A stretch of DNA of 64,000 nucleotides from PALSA-693 sp963781155 (GTDB lineage Bacteria > Actinomycetota > Acidimicrobiia > Acidimicrobiales > Palsa-688), in the NCBI GenBank assembly GCA_963781155.1, contig CAWAEC010000006.1, positions 310,001 to 374,000 of the forward strand. The letters are read 5' to 3'. The notes beneath the pieces were generated by a model that saw only the letters and a program-made list of their open reading frames with translations, did no database searches and was not told the DNA's origin. Each line of letters opens with the position of its first letter. The stretch's first letter is position 1. Below are positions 16,638 through 25,581 of this stretch, one piece after another. A program made the translations under genes and the position numbers.

Positions 16638-17549
16638 GTGGAAGAGAATGTGTGGGTGACCGCACAGTCGGAGGACGGACACTCAGCGGCTTACTTTGGC
16701 CCGGAGCGGAACTACTGGTGGAACGAAGACTTCCTGGGTCTCGTCGTCGCTCGTCTGGGTCTGGCGGCAACACGGTCGCTTCTTGATGTTGGCTGCGGCC
16801 TGGGGCACTGGTCGCGGGCGCTGGGGAGTGTTCTTCCCCGATTGGACGCACTTGTGGGCGTGGACGCCGAGCTGCGTTGGGTGCAGCGTCTTGCTCGGGG
16901 TGTCCCACTGCGGGGTGCTGTTCACGGCGACGCGTACCGGCTTCCCTTTAGGGACGGCTCGTTTGACCTGGTCACTTGTCAAACGGTTCTGATCCACGTG
17001 GCTGACCCGGTGATCGCGCTCGGCGAGATGCGTAGGGTTGCCCGGCCAGGCGGGACGGTGCTCGTCGCGGAGCCGAACAACCGGGCCGGTTTGTTGGTCC
17101 AGTCTGAGCCCCCTGGTGTTCCGGGAATGACCTTGCAGAAGCTCGCCTTCTATCTGACCTGCGAGGCGGGGAAGGCCGCGTTGGGCGGTGGCGACAGTTC
17201 GGCTGGCGATCTTTTGCCGGAGTACTTCGCGAGGGCGGGCCTGCTCGATGTCGTGGTGTATCTGTCCGACAAGGCGTCTCCGTTGCGGCCGCCGTATGAG
17301 TCTCCGGAGCAGCACAGCTTGCTCGACGCCCTTGCTGCCGCCGTTGCTGAGGATCGCTGGATATGGAGGCGGGAGGAGGCCGAGGCGTACTTCCTCGCCG
17401 GCGGGGGACGGCGCGAAGCTTTTTCCGCCACCTGGAAGGCACTCCTTGACGGACAGCACGCCGAGTTGGATGCCGCCCTCGCAGGCTCGCTTGCGACCGC
17501 CGGAGGCAATCTCATGTACCTGGTCGGGGGTCGGGTCCCTGCGGCCTGA
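16638..17549 (+). CDS. Class I SAM-dependent methyltransferase
   Basis: A 303-residue methyltransferase of the Methyltransf_11 type, GTG start. The cofactor site is clear: motif I LLDVGCGLGHWSRALG (about 48-63), the acidic end of strand 2 in VGVDAE, motif II-III DAYRLPFRDGSFDLVTCQTV and the post-motif helix RRVARPGGTVLVAEPNN. The C-terminal 120 residues contain a partly hydrophobic cap and an acidic segment. The acceptor substrate cannot be predicted. The gene stands alone between the DoxX-like gene and the ASH-repeat gene. Confidence 0.85.
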   Translation: MEENVWVTAQSEDGHSAAYFGPERNYWWNEDFLGLVVARLGLAATRSLLDVGCGLGHWSRALGSVLPRLDALVGVDAELRWVQRLARGVPLRGAVHGDAYRLPFRDGSFDLVTCQTVLIHVADPVIALGEMRRVARPGGTVLVAEPNNRAGLLVQSEPPGVPGMTLQKLAFYLTCEAGKAALGGGDSSAGDLLPEYFARAGLLDVVVYLSDKASPLRPPYESPEQHSLLDALAAAVAEDRWIWRREEAEAYFLAGGGRREAFSATWKALLDGQHAELDAALAGSLATAGGNLMYLVGGRVPAA

Positions 17550-17802
17550 CCCGTCCACGGAAATGCGTAGAACGTACCTCGGGCTGAGAACTCGCCCCCA
17601 GAGGCGCCCCGCGGGCCGTCTCGTAACGTCAAGATTTGCCTCCGGCCGGAAAACGGGCCAGGATCTGGAGCAGGTAACGATGTGAAGCCGGTCCGGACCC
17701 TGCGTTGGTCCGCCCCCGCTCGTCGCGATTAGCCTCCGCTACCGCGGGTGCGGACTGTCAAGCGCATCCTGGGCTCCAATCATGATTCTGAGGAGGGACA
17801 GT

Positions 17803-18525
17803 ATGTCGTTTCGTTTGAGTCGGCGCGTGCGGAAGTGGCCGGTTATGGTCCTATCGCTGGCTGTGGTCGGATCAGGTCTGGGTTGGGCCGCCGCGGACGC
17901 CAGCGCGTCCAGCCCGACGCTGTTCCTGATCTCCCCCAAGGCCCTGGCCTTCGGCTACATCCCTATCGGTTCAACCGCCCCTAGCCAGATAATCACGATC
18001 ACCAACGTAAGCAAACACTCCCAGACCATGTCGGGAGCGGGTGGGGGGGCCGGGCTATTTGGCGGGGCGCAGAACTGTGAGGGCGAGACGCTGGCGCCGG
18101 GTGCTTCGTGTCAGATGTTCTACGCCTTCTCGCCCACGGCCAAAGGGTCCGTGAGCGGATCGACCAACGGGAGCTGGAACGGCCAGGCGTTCAGCCTCAA
18201 CTTTACGGGCACCGGCACTCCCCAATTCCTCATCACGCCTACCAGCCTGGTCTTCGGGCACGTGAAGGTTGGTACCTCCAGCCCCGAGCAGACAATCGAC
18301 ATCACCAATCTCGCCAATAAGTCAGTGGTTATGAGCGGGGCCGGCGGGGGGGCCGGGGTATTCGGAGGGGTGCAGAACTGTGAGGGCGAGACACTGGCGC
18401 CGGGTGCCTCGTGTCAGATGTTCTATGCGTTTAGTCCCACCACCACCGGACCCGTGAACGGATCGACCGGCGGCTCCTGGAACGGTCAGCCGTTCAGCCT
18501 GAAATTCTTCGGTACCGGAACCTAA
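17803..18525 (+). CDS. Secreted protein with two ASH (choice-of-anchor D) repeats
   Basis: A 240-residue exported protein. The ATG at 17803 is preferred over 17782 because GAGGAGGGACAGT lies directly before it. The signal peptide (VMVLSLAVVGSGLGWAAADASA) is followed by two near-identical Ig-like domains of about 105 residues: LAFGYIPIGSTAPSQIITIT...and LVFGHVKVGTSSPEQTIDIT. Both then carry SGAGGGAG.FGG.QNCEGETLAPGASCQMFYAFSP, with two Cys each that could form a disulfide, and end in FTGTGT or FFGTGT. The near-identity of the copies indicates a recent duplication. Such domains are found in adhesins and wall-associated proteins; no enzymatic residues are seen. Confidence 0.85.
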   Translation: MSFRLSRRVRKWPVMVLSLAVVGSGLGWAAADASASSPTLFLISPKALAFGYIPIGSTAPSQIITITNVSKHSQTMSGAGGGAGLFGGAQNCEGETLAPGASCQMFYAFSPTAKGSVSGSTNGSWNGQAFSLNFTGTGTPQFLITPTSLVFGHVKVGTSSPEQTIDITNLANKSVVMSGAGGGAGVFGGVQNCEGETLAPGASCQMFYAFSPTTTGPVNGSTGGSWNGQPFSLKFFGTGT

Positions 18526-19080
18526 CCACACCCGCACAAAGCGACCCATCGCAGCCGACGTCCAAACCCGTGGCAACCGGGCCTGCACCTGGGACGAGGA
18601 GCGGCCCGAAGGTCGTCCGTGGACGTTCGTAAGACCGCGGCCAGGGTCCGGGCCCTCCCCGCGGTCGTTGGTTCACCGCTGAAGGCCTTCTCGCTGGATC
18701 GGTCATGCGAGCATCGGCGGCCACGGCTGGCTCGGGGTTGACCCACGACCTCGACATCTCGCGCCTTTTGTCCGGAAATATTGAGAATGCGTTGTCCAGC
18801 CGCAGAGGCCCGCAGGACTACGTTCACAGTTTCGGCTCCGGGATGCCGAGCGACCGTTATGTCGTGGATGGGTTGCGGCTTCGCCGCATATCGAGTGGTC
18901 GCCTTGGCGATAGCGCGTCGCCCTTGACGTCAGAACCCGTGGCTCCGGCCTTGCGACCTTTTGGACAGGTCGGTGCGTGCCTCGAGGCGCTATCGTCGCG
19001 TTCGCAAGTGATGGGGGTCCACATGGCCCTGCCGTGATGGGTGTGCCCCTCAGGGGCAGTCAAGTGACTCTGGAGGCGCT
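18526..19080. other. 555-bp gene-free stretch with a hairpin
   Basis: No convincing gene. GACCGCGG at 18633-18640 pairs with CCGCGGTC at 18659-18666, and AGGG/CCCT inside extends the stem; it could end transcription from the ASH-repeat gene but has no T-run. A 110-codon plus-strand reading frame at 18705-19037 has no ribosome site, no signal sequence and no family resemblance, so I do not call it. Confidence 0.4.
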
Positions 19081-20772
19081 GTGATTGGGTGGAGGCGTCG
19101 AAACATCGTGCGCATCGGTGCGGTCGCGTCGATTGTCCTGCTGGGCGGGCTGTTGAGTGGCCACACGGCGGGGGCTGCCGGGGAAGCCTCTGCGGCAGGC
19201 CAAGCCGCCCGATCACTCGGGGGTGCGCGCCCGGTAGTCGGCCCGCCGCTCGGACGCGCGAAGCCGGCCATTTCAGCGCAATACCAGGCTTCGACGGGTG
19301 CCTTACCCTGGACGGCACTGAAGAACCCGCCGCCGTTCGGAACGCCCGGCACGATGCTGTTGCAGAGCGACGGGACGGTGTTGGTACACGATGAGCCGGA
19401 CAACAACGCGACGGGTGGTACAACCGCGTGGTGGAAGCTCACGCCCGACTCTAAGGGTAGCTACATCGACGGAACCTGGAGCCAGATCGCATCGATGCCG
19501 CCGGGGTACTCGCCGCTGTATTTCGCGTCGGCGATTCTGCCGGACGCACGCATGATCGTCGAGGGCGGCGAATACATTGGGGAGAACGCGGTGTGGTCCA
19601 GCAAGGGCGCCATCTACAACCCCGTTACGAACACGTGGCACGCGGTTGCTCCACCCACGGGATGGACGAACATTGGGGATGCCCAAAGCGACCTGCTCGC
19701 CAACGGAACCTACATGCTGGCCCAGGCGTGCCAGAACTGCACGGCAGCGAACCCCATCCTCAGTTCGGACTTTGCGGTCTTCAACACGACCGGGCTGAAC
19801 TGGTTAGTGCTCCCCGGGCAAGGTAAGACTGACCCCAATGACGAGGAGGGTTGGAGCCTGGAACCGAGTGGCCAGCTGATGACGATTGACACCTGGCTGA
19901 CGCCCACGACGCAGCTGTTCACACCAAACAGCTTGAGTTGGTCGTTCGCCGGGAACACCGTGAAGTCGCCCGTGAACACTCCCGCAGTCGAGATTGGTCC
20001 GCAGGTCGTGTTGCCCGGTGGGGACACATTCGTGGTGGGTGCGGGGACGTCGAGCGATATTGCGCCCGCGCCGTGCACCACCCGCACGCCCGCACCCACC
20101 GCCCTGTACGACTATGCGGCGAGTCGTTGGGTCGACGGTCCCTCGATCCCAACCATTGGAGGTCTGCAGTACGACTCTGCCGATGGTCCTGCTTCCATCC
20201 TCCCGGACGGCAATGTCCTGTTCGATGCCAGTCCGTGCGTCTACAACGCCCCGATCGCGTTCTTCTTGTACAACGCCAGCTCGCACACCCTGAGCCGTGT
20301 CACGGATGTTCCGAACGCGGCGAACGATTCGACTTACTACACGCGGTTGCTTGCGTTGCCCAACGGACAGGTGCTCTTCAACGACGGCAGCAGCCAGATG
20401 TTGGTCTATACGGCCGGTGGAAAGCCCAACCCGGCGTGGGCCCCCTCGATCACATCGATCAGCACCGCAGCCTTGATGCCGGGCAAGGCTGCCAGCCTGT
20501 CCGGCATCCAGCTCTCCGGGCTTTCCCAAGGCGCTGCCTACGGCGACGACGTTCAGGACAACACCAACTTCCCGCTCGTGCAAATAACGAACTCCAAGTC
20601 CAAGGTGGTCACCTATGCCCGAACGAGCAGCTGGACATCGGTGTCGATCGCGCCAGGCGCCGCTTCGTCGACCGATTTCACCGTCTCGAAAACGACACCG
20701 CCCGGGCCGAGCACCCTCGTTGTCATCGCCAACGGAATCGCATCGGCGCCGGTGTCGGTCACGATCCTCTGA
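19081..20772 (+). CDS. Secreted galactose-oxidase/kelch-like protein
   Basis: A 563-residue exported protein. The GTG at 19081 follows TGGAGGCGCT, a good ribosome site. The signal peptide ends near residue 32 (GHTAGAAG). The body is a beta-propeller with kelch-like blades (MLLQSDGTVLVHDEP, AILPDARMIVEGGEY, IYNPVTNTWHAV, SILPDGNVLFDAS, ALPNGQVLFNDG). The C-terminal domain (about 450-563) has IQLSGLSQGAAYGDDVQDNTN and LVVIANGIASAPV, the hallmark of the galactose-oxidase-type C-terminal domain. The Tyr-Cys copper cofactor residues cannot be assigned by eye, so oxidase activity is uncertain; a carbohydrate-facing wall protein is the safe statement. Confidence 0.82.
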   Translation: MIGWRRRNIVRIGAVASIVLLGGLLSGHTAGAAGEASAAGQAARSLGGARPVVGPPLGRAKPAISAQYQASTGALPWTALKNPPPFGTPGTMLLQSDGTVLVHDEPDNNATGGTTAWWKLTPDSKGSYIDGTWSQIASMPPGYSPLYFASAILPDARMIVEGGEYIGENAVWSSKGAIYNPVTNTWHAVAPPTGWTNIGDAQSDLLANGTYMLAQACQNCTAANPILSSDFAVFNTTGLNWLVLPGQGKTDPNDEEGWSLEPSGQLMTIDTWLTPTTQLFTPNSLSWSFAGNTVKSPVNTPAVEIGPQVVLPGGDTFVVGAGTSSDIAPAPCTTRTPAPTALYDYAASRWVDGPSIPTIGGLQYDSADGPASILPDGNVLFDASPCVYNAPIAFFLYNASSHTLSRVTDVPNAANDSTYYTRLLALPNGQVLFNDGSSQMLVYTAGGKPNPAWAPSITSISTAALMPGKAASLSGIQLSGLSQGAAYGDDVQDNTNFPLVQITNSKSKVVTYARTSSWTSVSIAPGAASSTDFTVSKTTPPGPSTLVVIANGIASAPVSVTIL

Positions 20773-20823
20773 GAGCCTTTGAACCCACGGCCGCCCAACA
20801 GGACGCAAGGCTAAGTTTGCCGC

Positions 20824-21288
20824 ATGCAACCCGGCGATATCGCACCCAACTTTGAACTTCACGACGACAGAGGCACCGTCCAGTCCCTCGGCGGGCTACT
20901 AGCCGGTGGACCGGTCGTCCTGTACTTCTACCCGGCCGCCATGACCCCGGGTTGCACGAAGGAGGGATGCCACTTCCGGGATCTGGCAGAAGAGTTCACC
21001 AAGCTGGGGGCGCAGCGAGTGGGTATCAGCACCGACAAGATCGAAAAGCAACGAGAGTTCTCAGAGAAGTACACGTTCGACTTCCCCTTGCTGGCGGACA
21101 CCGAGGGGACGGTGGCCAAGGCCTTCGGTGTGAAGCGGGGCTTCGGACCCCTCCCCGTCAAACGGGTCACCTTCGTCATCGATACCGACAGGAGGATCCT
21201 GGACGTCATCAAGTCCGAGATCTCCATGGCCAAACACGCCGACCGCGCCCTCGACGTCCTGCGCAAGCGGGCGGCCACCTCCAGCTGA
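20824..21288 (+). CDS. bcp: Thioredoxin-dependent peroxiredoxin (BCP/PrxQ type)
   Basis: Thiol peroxidase of 154 residues, the full family length, that reduces hydroperoxides with electrons from thioredoxin. The active-site region YFYPAAMTPGCTKEGCHFRD carries the peroxidatic Cys44 and, five residues on, Cys49, the 2-Cys arrangement of PrxQ proteins. The distal Arg of the active site and the VTFVIDTDRRILDV strand are present. The ATG at 20824 begins MQPGDIAPNFEL, a canonical start. It follows the galactose-oxidase-like gene by 51 bp on the same strand. Confidence 0.93.
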   Translation: MQPGDIAPNFELHDDRGTVQSLGGLLAGGPVVLYFYPAAMTPGCTKEGCHFRDLAEEFTKLGAQRVGISTDKIEKQREFSEKYTFDFPLLADTEGTVAKAFGVKRGFGPLPVKRVTFVIDTDRRILDVIKSEISMAKHADRALDVLRKRAATSS

Positions 21289-21575
21289 ACCGTCGGGCGG
21301 GCCGGCGGCCGTTCGACCTCCGTGTTCCGCGTACCGCCTATGGACCCCCTTGATCGGCACTCCAGGGCTACTCAACCCGACCGGTATCCGGTATCCCGCT
21401 CGGTTGCGATGCGGCATCATGGCGGTGTGCATGCGGCTGGTGGTGAACGGAATGGGAGATTGTTGATGAAGACGACTGGGATCACGGCGGCGCTGCCGGC
21501 ACAAGACCTGGCCCGAGTGAAAGCGTTCTACACAGAGAGAGTGGGACTCCGCGCAGTCGAGTCTCACTCTCTAGA

Positions 21576-23580
21576 CCCGTATTCCGCACCGTTTTGGGGT
21601 AGGTCTCACCCTTTGGGTGGGACGATGGTGGCGATCTGTAGGGCGTCGAGGATGGTCTGTTGGGCGGGGGTGACTGGGTCCGGGATGGCTTGGAGGCCGG
21701 TGGTGGTGCGAACGTGTTGGAAGCCGAGGCCGGCGAAGGCACGGAAGATGTTCTCGGCGGTGGGTCGGGCGGCTCGTTGTTCGGGGAGGAGTCCGTCGAC
21801 GGTGCGGGCTGGGGTGATGGCCCGACGGGTTTCGGTCTCGATGAGCCCGTAGACGAGCAGGGCGATGGAGCAGACTGCGACGAGGGCTGCTGCTCGGCGG
21901 TTGGAGTGCAGGAACACCGGCCGCACCGCCAGCGGTCCTTTTAGGAAGTGGTGGGCGCGTTCGGAGAGGGCCTGGTCTTTGTAGAGGGTCAGGAGCCGGT
22001 CGGCCGAGCAGTGGTGGGGACCCATGTTGGTGACCAGCGCGTAGAGGCCGTCGCGGCGGGCTGTTTCGGCGAGAGCGTCAGTGTCGCGCCACCAGCGCAG
22101 GGAGAGGTTTTCGTTTTTGTCGGCGTTGACCTCGGTTCGCAGCCATAGGCCGACGCGGCCGTCAGCAACGGCTTGGGCCACCCGGCGCCCGACGCGTTCG
22201 GGGTCTTGGCGGGGCTTGGCGGTCAGGCCGCGGGCGATGCGGGCCAGGGCGTCTTCGGCCCGGCGCAGCAGCCGGGCCCGGCTGGCTCGGGCCGCGCCGG
22301 CCTCTTCGGAACCGTAGATATAGAGAACCCGGAAGCGCCGGGCGACCCCGTCGGGGCCGACCATTTCGATCGTCGATTCCGCGCCCTCGAAGCTCGGCCG
22401 CTGCGCGGGTGCCAGACGCTTGGCCCGCTGCGCACAATAACTTAGGGGCCGCCAGGCCTCATCGGGCTGGGCCAAGGCATCGGTCTCGTAGTCGAAGGTG
22501 CGCGGCAAGCGGGACACGAACCGGATGCCGGCCGCGTCCGCCGCGGCCAGGTTGGCCTTGTTGACCAAGGCGGAGTCGGCCACCAATAGCAGCCGTCGTG
22601 GTTCGGCCAAGCCGCGCAAGGTCTCGAGGAGTTCGCTCGTCTCGGTCCCCTCGTGACGGGCGCCGTCGACCACCCGCCCGAACAGCGGGATCCCCGAGGC
22701 GGTGGTGGCGTGCGCCACTTTGAGCTGGCGGCGGTGACTCTTGCGGTCCGACGAGTGCCCGTAGCCGATCGTCGGCGAGGTCGGATCCTGGTCGTCGTAG
22801 GCCCCGCAGAACGCCACCGAGGTGAAATCCCAGTGGATCCGGGCGGCGTCGACGCCGAACGCGCCGATGGCGGCCATCGCCACCGTCGAAGCGATCTCGT
22901 CGATGCGTCCGGCCACCGCATCCAGCGCCCGGCCCAGCCGGTCGTCGTTGAGCAACGCGCCCGGCGTGCCCAGCCAGTCATTGGTGGCATAGGTGTTGCC
23001 CCAACCGGCGACGTCATAGAGCGGCCGAGGGGCGGTGAGCCGGTTGGCCACCAACGCAGCGATCACCTCGCCGTGAGTCAAATGGGCCCGGCCTCGCATG
23101 GGGCAGGCCCGATCGACGATCCCGGCCACATCCAGGCGTTCCAACACCGGGACCACCAGCGGCAGGGCCCCGACCGCATAGCGGCCCGGGGTGGGGTCCA
23201 GCCGAGTGAACGCGGCGGCCAGATTGTCCAGGGCGCCAGAGTCTTTCAGCTGGTCGCGGCGGCCCAGGTTTGCCACAACACGATGGCGGACCTTCCCCCC
23301 TTCGTCGCGGTAGCCCTCCACGATGTGCACGTACTCGTACACCCGGTCCCTCTGCCGCACCCGCTGCACACGAACGAACATTTCCCCAACATAATAAGAC
23401 CACACACCATCCGGATGATGGATGCTGTCCACAATACGACACCGAGGCTTTCCCCAACACACACCGTCCACGCAACCGCTGACCCATCACCGTCAACCGC
23501 TCTGACCAGCAACAACGGACCAAAATCCTCAACACCGACCCGCTAAACCTTGCCCTCACGAACAAGGTGCGGAATACGGG
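21576..23580 (-). mobile_element. IS1634-family insertion sequence, 2005 bp, 6-bp TSD
   Basis: Bounded by a perfect 15-bp inverted repeat, CCCGTATTCCGCACC at 21576-21590 and its complement at 23566-23580. The palindrome TCTAGA lies outside both ends (21570-21575 and 23581-23586) and is the target duplication; because it is palindromic it could also be read as six more bases of inverted repeat, but only one copy is needed to restore the host gene frame. The element carries one intact transposase gene. Confidence 0.93.
21606..23381 (-). CDS. IS1634-family transposase
   Basis: Intact transposase of 591 residues. The ATG at 23381 (MFVRVQRVRQRDRVYEYVHI) is chosen because TTGGGGAA lies directly before it; an upstream in-frame ATG at 23471 lacks this. 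Family landmarks are the N-terminal RVYEYVHIVEGYRDEGGKVR, the first acidic region DFTSVAFCGAYDD, the second at LLLVADSALVNKANLAAADA, and a C-terminal HHFLKGPLAVRPVFLHSNRR with the RVxALxxVC-like helix after it. The stop at 21606 is 30 bp from the element's left end. No internal defect is seen. Confidence 0.92.
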   Translation of the reverse strand: MFVRVQRVRQRDRVYEYVHIVEGYRDEGGKVRHRVVANLGRRDQLKDSGALDNLAAAFTRLDPTPGRYAVGALPLVVPVLERLDVAGIVDRACPMRGRAHLTHGEVIAALVANRLTAPRPLYDVAGWGNTYATNDWLGTPGALLNDDRLGRALDAVAGRIDEIASTVAMAAIGAFGVDAARIHWDFTSVAFCGAYDDQDPTSPTIGYGHSSDRKSHRRQLKVAHATTASGIPLFGRVVDGARHEGTETSELLETLRGLAEPRRLLLVADSALVNKANLAAADAAGIRFVSRLPRTFDYETDALAQPDEAWRPLSYCAQRAKRLAPAQRPSFEGAESTIEMVGPDGVARRFRVLYIYGSEEAGAARASRARLLRRAEDALARIARGLTAKPRQDPERVGRRVAQAVADGRVGLWLRTEVNADKNENLSLRWWRDTDALAETARRDGLYALVTNMGPHHCSADRLLTLYKDQALSERAHHFLKGPLAVRPVFLHSNRRAAALVAVCSIALLVYGLIETETRRAITPARTVDGLLPEQRAARPTAENIFRAFAGLGFQHVRTTTGLQAIPDPVTPAQQTILDALQIATIVPPKG

Positions 23581-23910
23581 TCTAGAGGCAAGCGATGGAC
23601 GGGTGGGCCTAAAGGTTGGAGATGGTGTCAACGAGCTCTTCGTCTATCCCGCCCGGGTGAGGTCGTCCGGGGAGTTCACGCAGGCGGTCGTCCACGTCCC
23701 CGAAGTGCGGGCTGCAGTCGAAGAGATGAGAGCTCGCGGTGTGGAGTTCGAGGAGTACGACACTCCGGAGACGCGGACAGAGAAAACGGTATTGCTCGAA
23801 CGCCCGATGGAGGCGAGGGCGCGTGGTTCAAGGACTCGGAAGGCAACCTGGTCGGCATCGTTCGCGCTCTACCCGGCTGAGGGACGGAGGAGCAACTAGT
23901 CGGCCTCGGG

Positions 23911-25581
23911 TCAGACTTTGTCGAACTTGCCGCGTGCCGCGGTAGTGGCGACGAGCCATAAGGCGACGCGCGCCGCGACAAACACTTCATCATCGGCGGA
24001 GTCCAGCCGGTTTGAGGCATCTGATTGAACCGTCTGGATGAGGCGGCGCGTTTGGTCATCGTCGGGGATCCACTCTCCAGAGATCAGAAACAAATCCGTG
24101 GCTGAACCCGCGGTGCGAACGTCGAACTGGTGCCGTGCCAGCCTGTCCTGGAGGTCCAGCCGGATGGCGGAGGCATAGACGTCTGCTTCCGGTGGCAGGC
24201 CGCAGTGCAAGAGTCTGAGGTATGCGCAGCGCGAGCCGGCCCTTCTCATCTGTCCATTTCGGCGGTCGTCGTCGGTTGCGACACGCTCCGCCTCTCCCAT
24301 ACGCCGATGATTCTGCCGTGACCACTCCGGGGCGTGCCCCAGGGCCAAATAGTGCGCGGCGGAGAAGACCGCATCGATCGGTTGGTTTTCGTCGAGTCGC
24401 GCCGCGACGTCGCGACTCGCCGCGGTCGACAGGCGTCCGAACGTCCCGTCGCCGAATGCGTCGTCGACCAGGTGTTGCGCGTCCGTAACTGATACCCCTG
24501 TGTTCCCAACTACGGTTGCCGGTTGTGAGGGTACGTCCGGCCCGGTCAAGACAGGAGGAACCGCCGTCCCCTCTGGGGTGGTCCGGGTGTCTGCCAACGA
24601 GGCCGGGGCGCCGGCCGTCGCGGATGCAGCCCGGAGGCGCGCGATGCGTCGTAGGACGGTGGCGCGCCCGCTCTGATCTCTCTCCCGCTGCTCCACCTCC
24701 CCCAGTTGATCGAGCGTCAGGGTACTGAGCCGAGAAACGATATCCGACGCCCGCAACCTTTCGTAGTACGGAATCGGAAAGGCGGAGTGAGGCATTTGCG
24801 GTGTCTGCCCCTGGCCCGGAAGCGGACCCAACAGCAAGTCGATCCGGCGCAGGATGCTCACGCGGCCTTTCTCCGTACTCTCGTGCTCGCGTACCTGGGC
24901 GAGCTGATCGGCGTCGAGGTCGGACAGCAGAAATACGATCTGGCTGGCGCGGAGCTCGGAGTAATTGCCTATGGGGAAAGGCCGCTCGTCGCGCTGCCCC
25001 TGGCTGTTCTTTTCCGCCACACCGTTGATGGATGCAGCAGGCGGAGCGTCCGGTTGCGAAGGGGGAGGGTCTCGAGGTTTTGCCGGGCTGGGCCCGCTGA
25101 TGGCGGACTCCAGAAAGGCACTTGTCGTCGTGACCGGTTCGGGAGTGTGGGCGTCATGAGGGGCACGTCGGCGTCGGGCGCGCACCTGGAGCATGAGCCC
25201 ACCAGAGGCCGCGAGCAGGATAACGAAACCAAGGGTAAGCGACAGTGGTGGTAGGGGGCTGCCTGGGTGTTTGGATTCGCTGAGCCCAATGGTCGGCCTG
25301 GCCACAGGGGCGGTCTTGACCGGAACCAGCGGGAGGACAGCGTTCGTCGTCGATGGCCCGGCCGTCGAACGGGGTACCGATACCGCGGGCGCCCGAATCG
25401 ACGGAGGCGAGACGGTGTAGGGGATTGCGGGCACTGTCCCCGCGGTGCAGGTGACGAACTGCCCTCGGGCATTCAAACAGATCAACTCGGTCGCACCCGC
25501 CGACGCCTCAACCGCCAGGGTGCCAACGACTGCGGCTGCGGCCGCGACGACAGCGGTGCTGCGGGCGAGCCAGCGCGTCAT
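23911..25581 (-). CDS. Membrane-anchored protein with two acidic helical repeats (DUF8129-like)
   Basis: A 556-residue protein with a signal peptide (cleavage near SAGA, residue 30), a Ser/Pro-rich extracytoplasmic segment, one membrane helix at about 112-131 ending in RARRRR, then a long cytoplasmic part. Two copies of a roughly 50-residue unit lie there: PFPIGNYSELRASQIVFLLS with DLDADQLAQVREHE and ILRRIDLLLG (about 201-253), and AFPIPYYERLRASDIVSRLS with TLTLDQLGEVEQRE and VLRRIARLRA (about 267-317). I recognise this as the short LPIxDYDxLxxxxIxxxL type module found in actinobacterial proteins; its function is unknown. The C-terminal 180 residues are unassigned. It overlaps the sortase gene by ATGA (25578-25581), so the two are made together. 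Confidence 0.7.
   Translation of the reverse strand: MTRWLARSTAVVAAAAAVVGTLAVEASAGATELICLNARGQFVTCTAGTVPAIPYTVSPPSIRAPAVSVPRSTAGPSTTNAVLPLVPVKTAPVARPTIGLSESKHPGSPLPPLSLTLGFVILLAASGGLMLQVRARRRRAPHDAHTPEPVTTTSAFLESAISGPSPAKPRDPPPSQPDAPPAASINGVAEKNSQGQRDERPFPIGNYSELRASQIVFLLSDLDADQLAQVREHESTEKGRVSILRRIDLLLGPLPGQGQTPQMPHSAFPIPYYERLRASDIVSRLSTLTLDQLGEVEQRERDQSGRATVLRRIARLRAASATAGAPASLADTRTTPEGTAVPPVLTGPDVPSQPATVVGNTGVSVTDAQHLVDDAFGDGTFGRLSTAASRDVAARLDENQPIDAVFSAAHYLALGHAPEWSRQNHRRMGEAERVATDDDRRNGQMRRAGSRCAYLRLLHCGLPPEADVYASAIRLDLQDRLARHQFDVRTAGSATDLFLISGEWIPDDDQTRRLIQTVQSDASNRLDSADDEVFVAARVALWLVATTAARGKFDKV

Larger units (their letters stand above)
21466..23880 (+). pseudogene. Glyoxalase/VOC-family protein split by IS1634 and frameshifted
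   Basis: A VOC (glyoxalase/bleomycin-resistance) gene of about 134 codons. The ATG at 21466 follows GGGAG and starts MKTTGITAALPAQDLARVKA. After RAVESHSL the frame enters the insertion sequence at 21576. Removing 21576-23586 (element plus one TCTAGA copy) rejoins it in frame as HSLEASDGRVGLKVGDGVN, then VVHVPEVRAAVEEMRARGVE. A further one-base loss near 23780 shifts the end; in the other frame it reads NGIARTPDGGEGAWFKDSEG then NLVGIVRALPG and stops at 23880, as expected for the family. The second defect may be decay after insertion or a sequence error. Confidence 0.85.

Noticed and set aside
18705..19037. 110-codon plus-strand gene between the ASH-repeat and galactose-oxidase-like genes
   Set aside because: No ribosome site, signal or domain, and the sequence composition is not protein-like.
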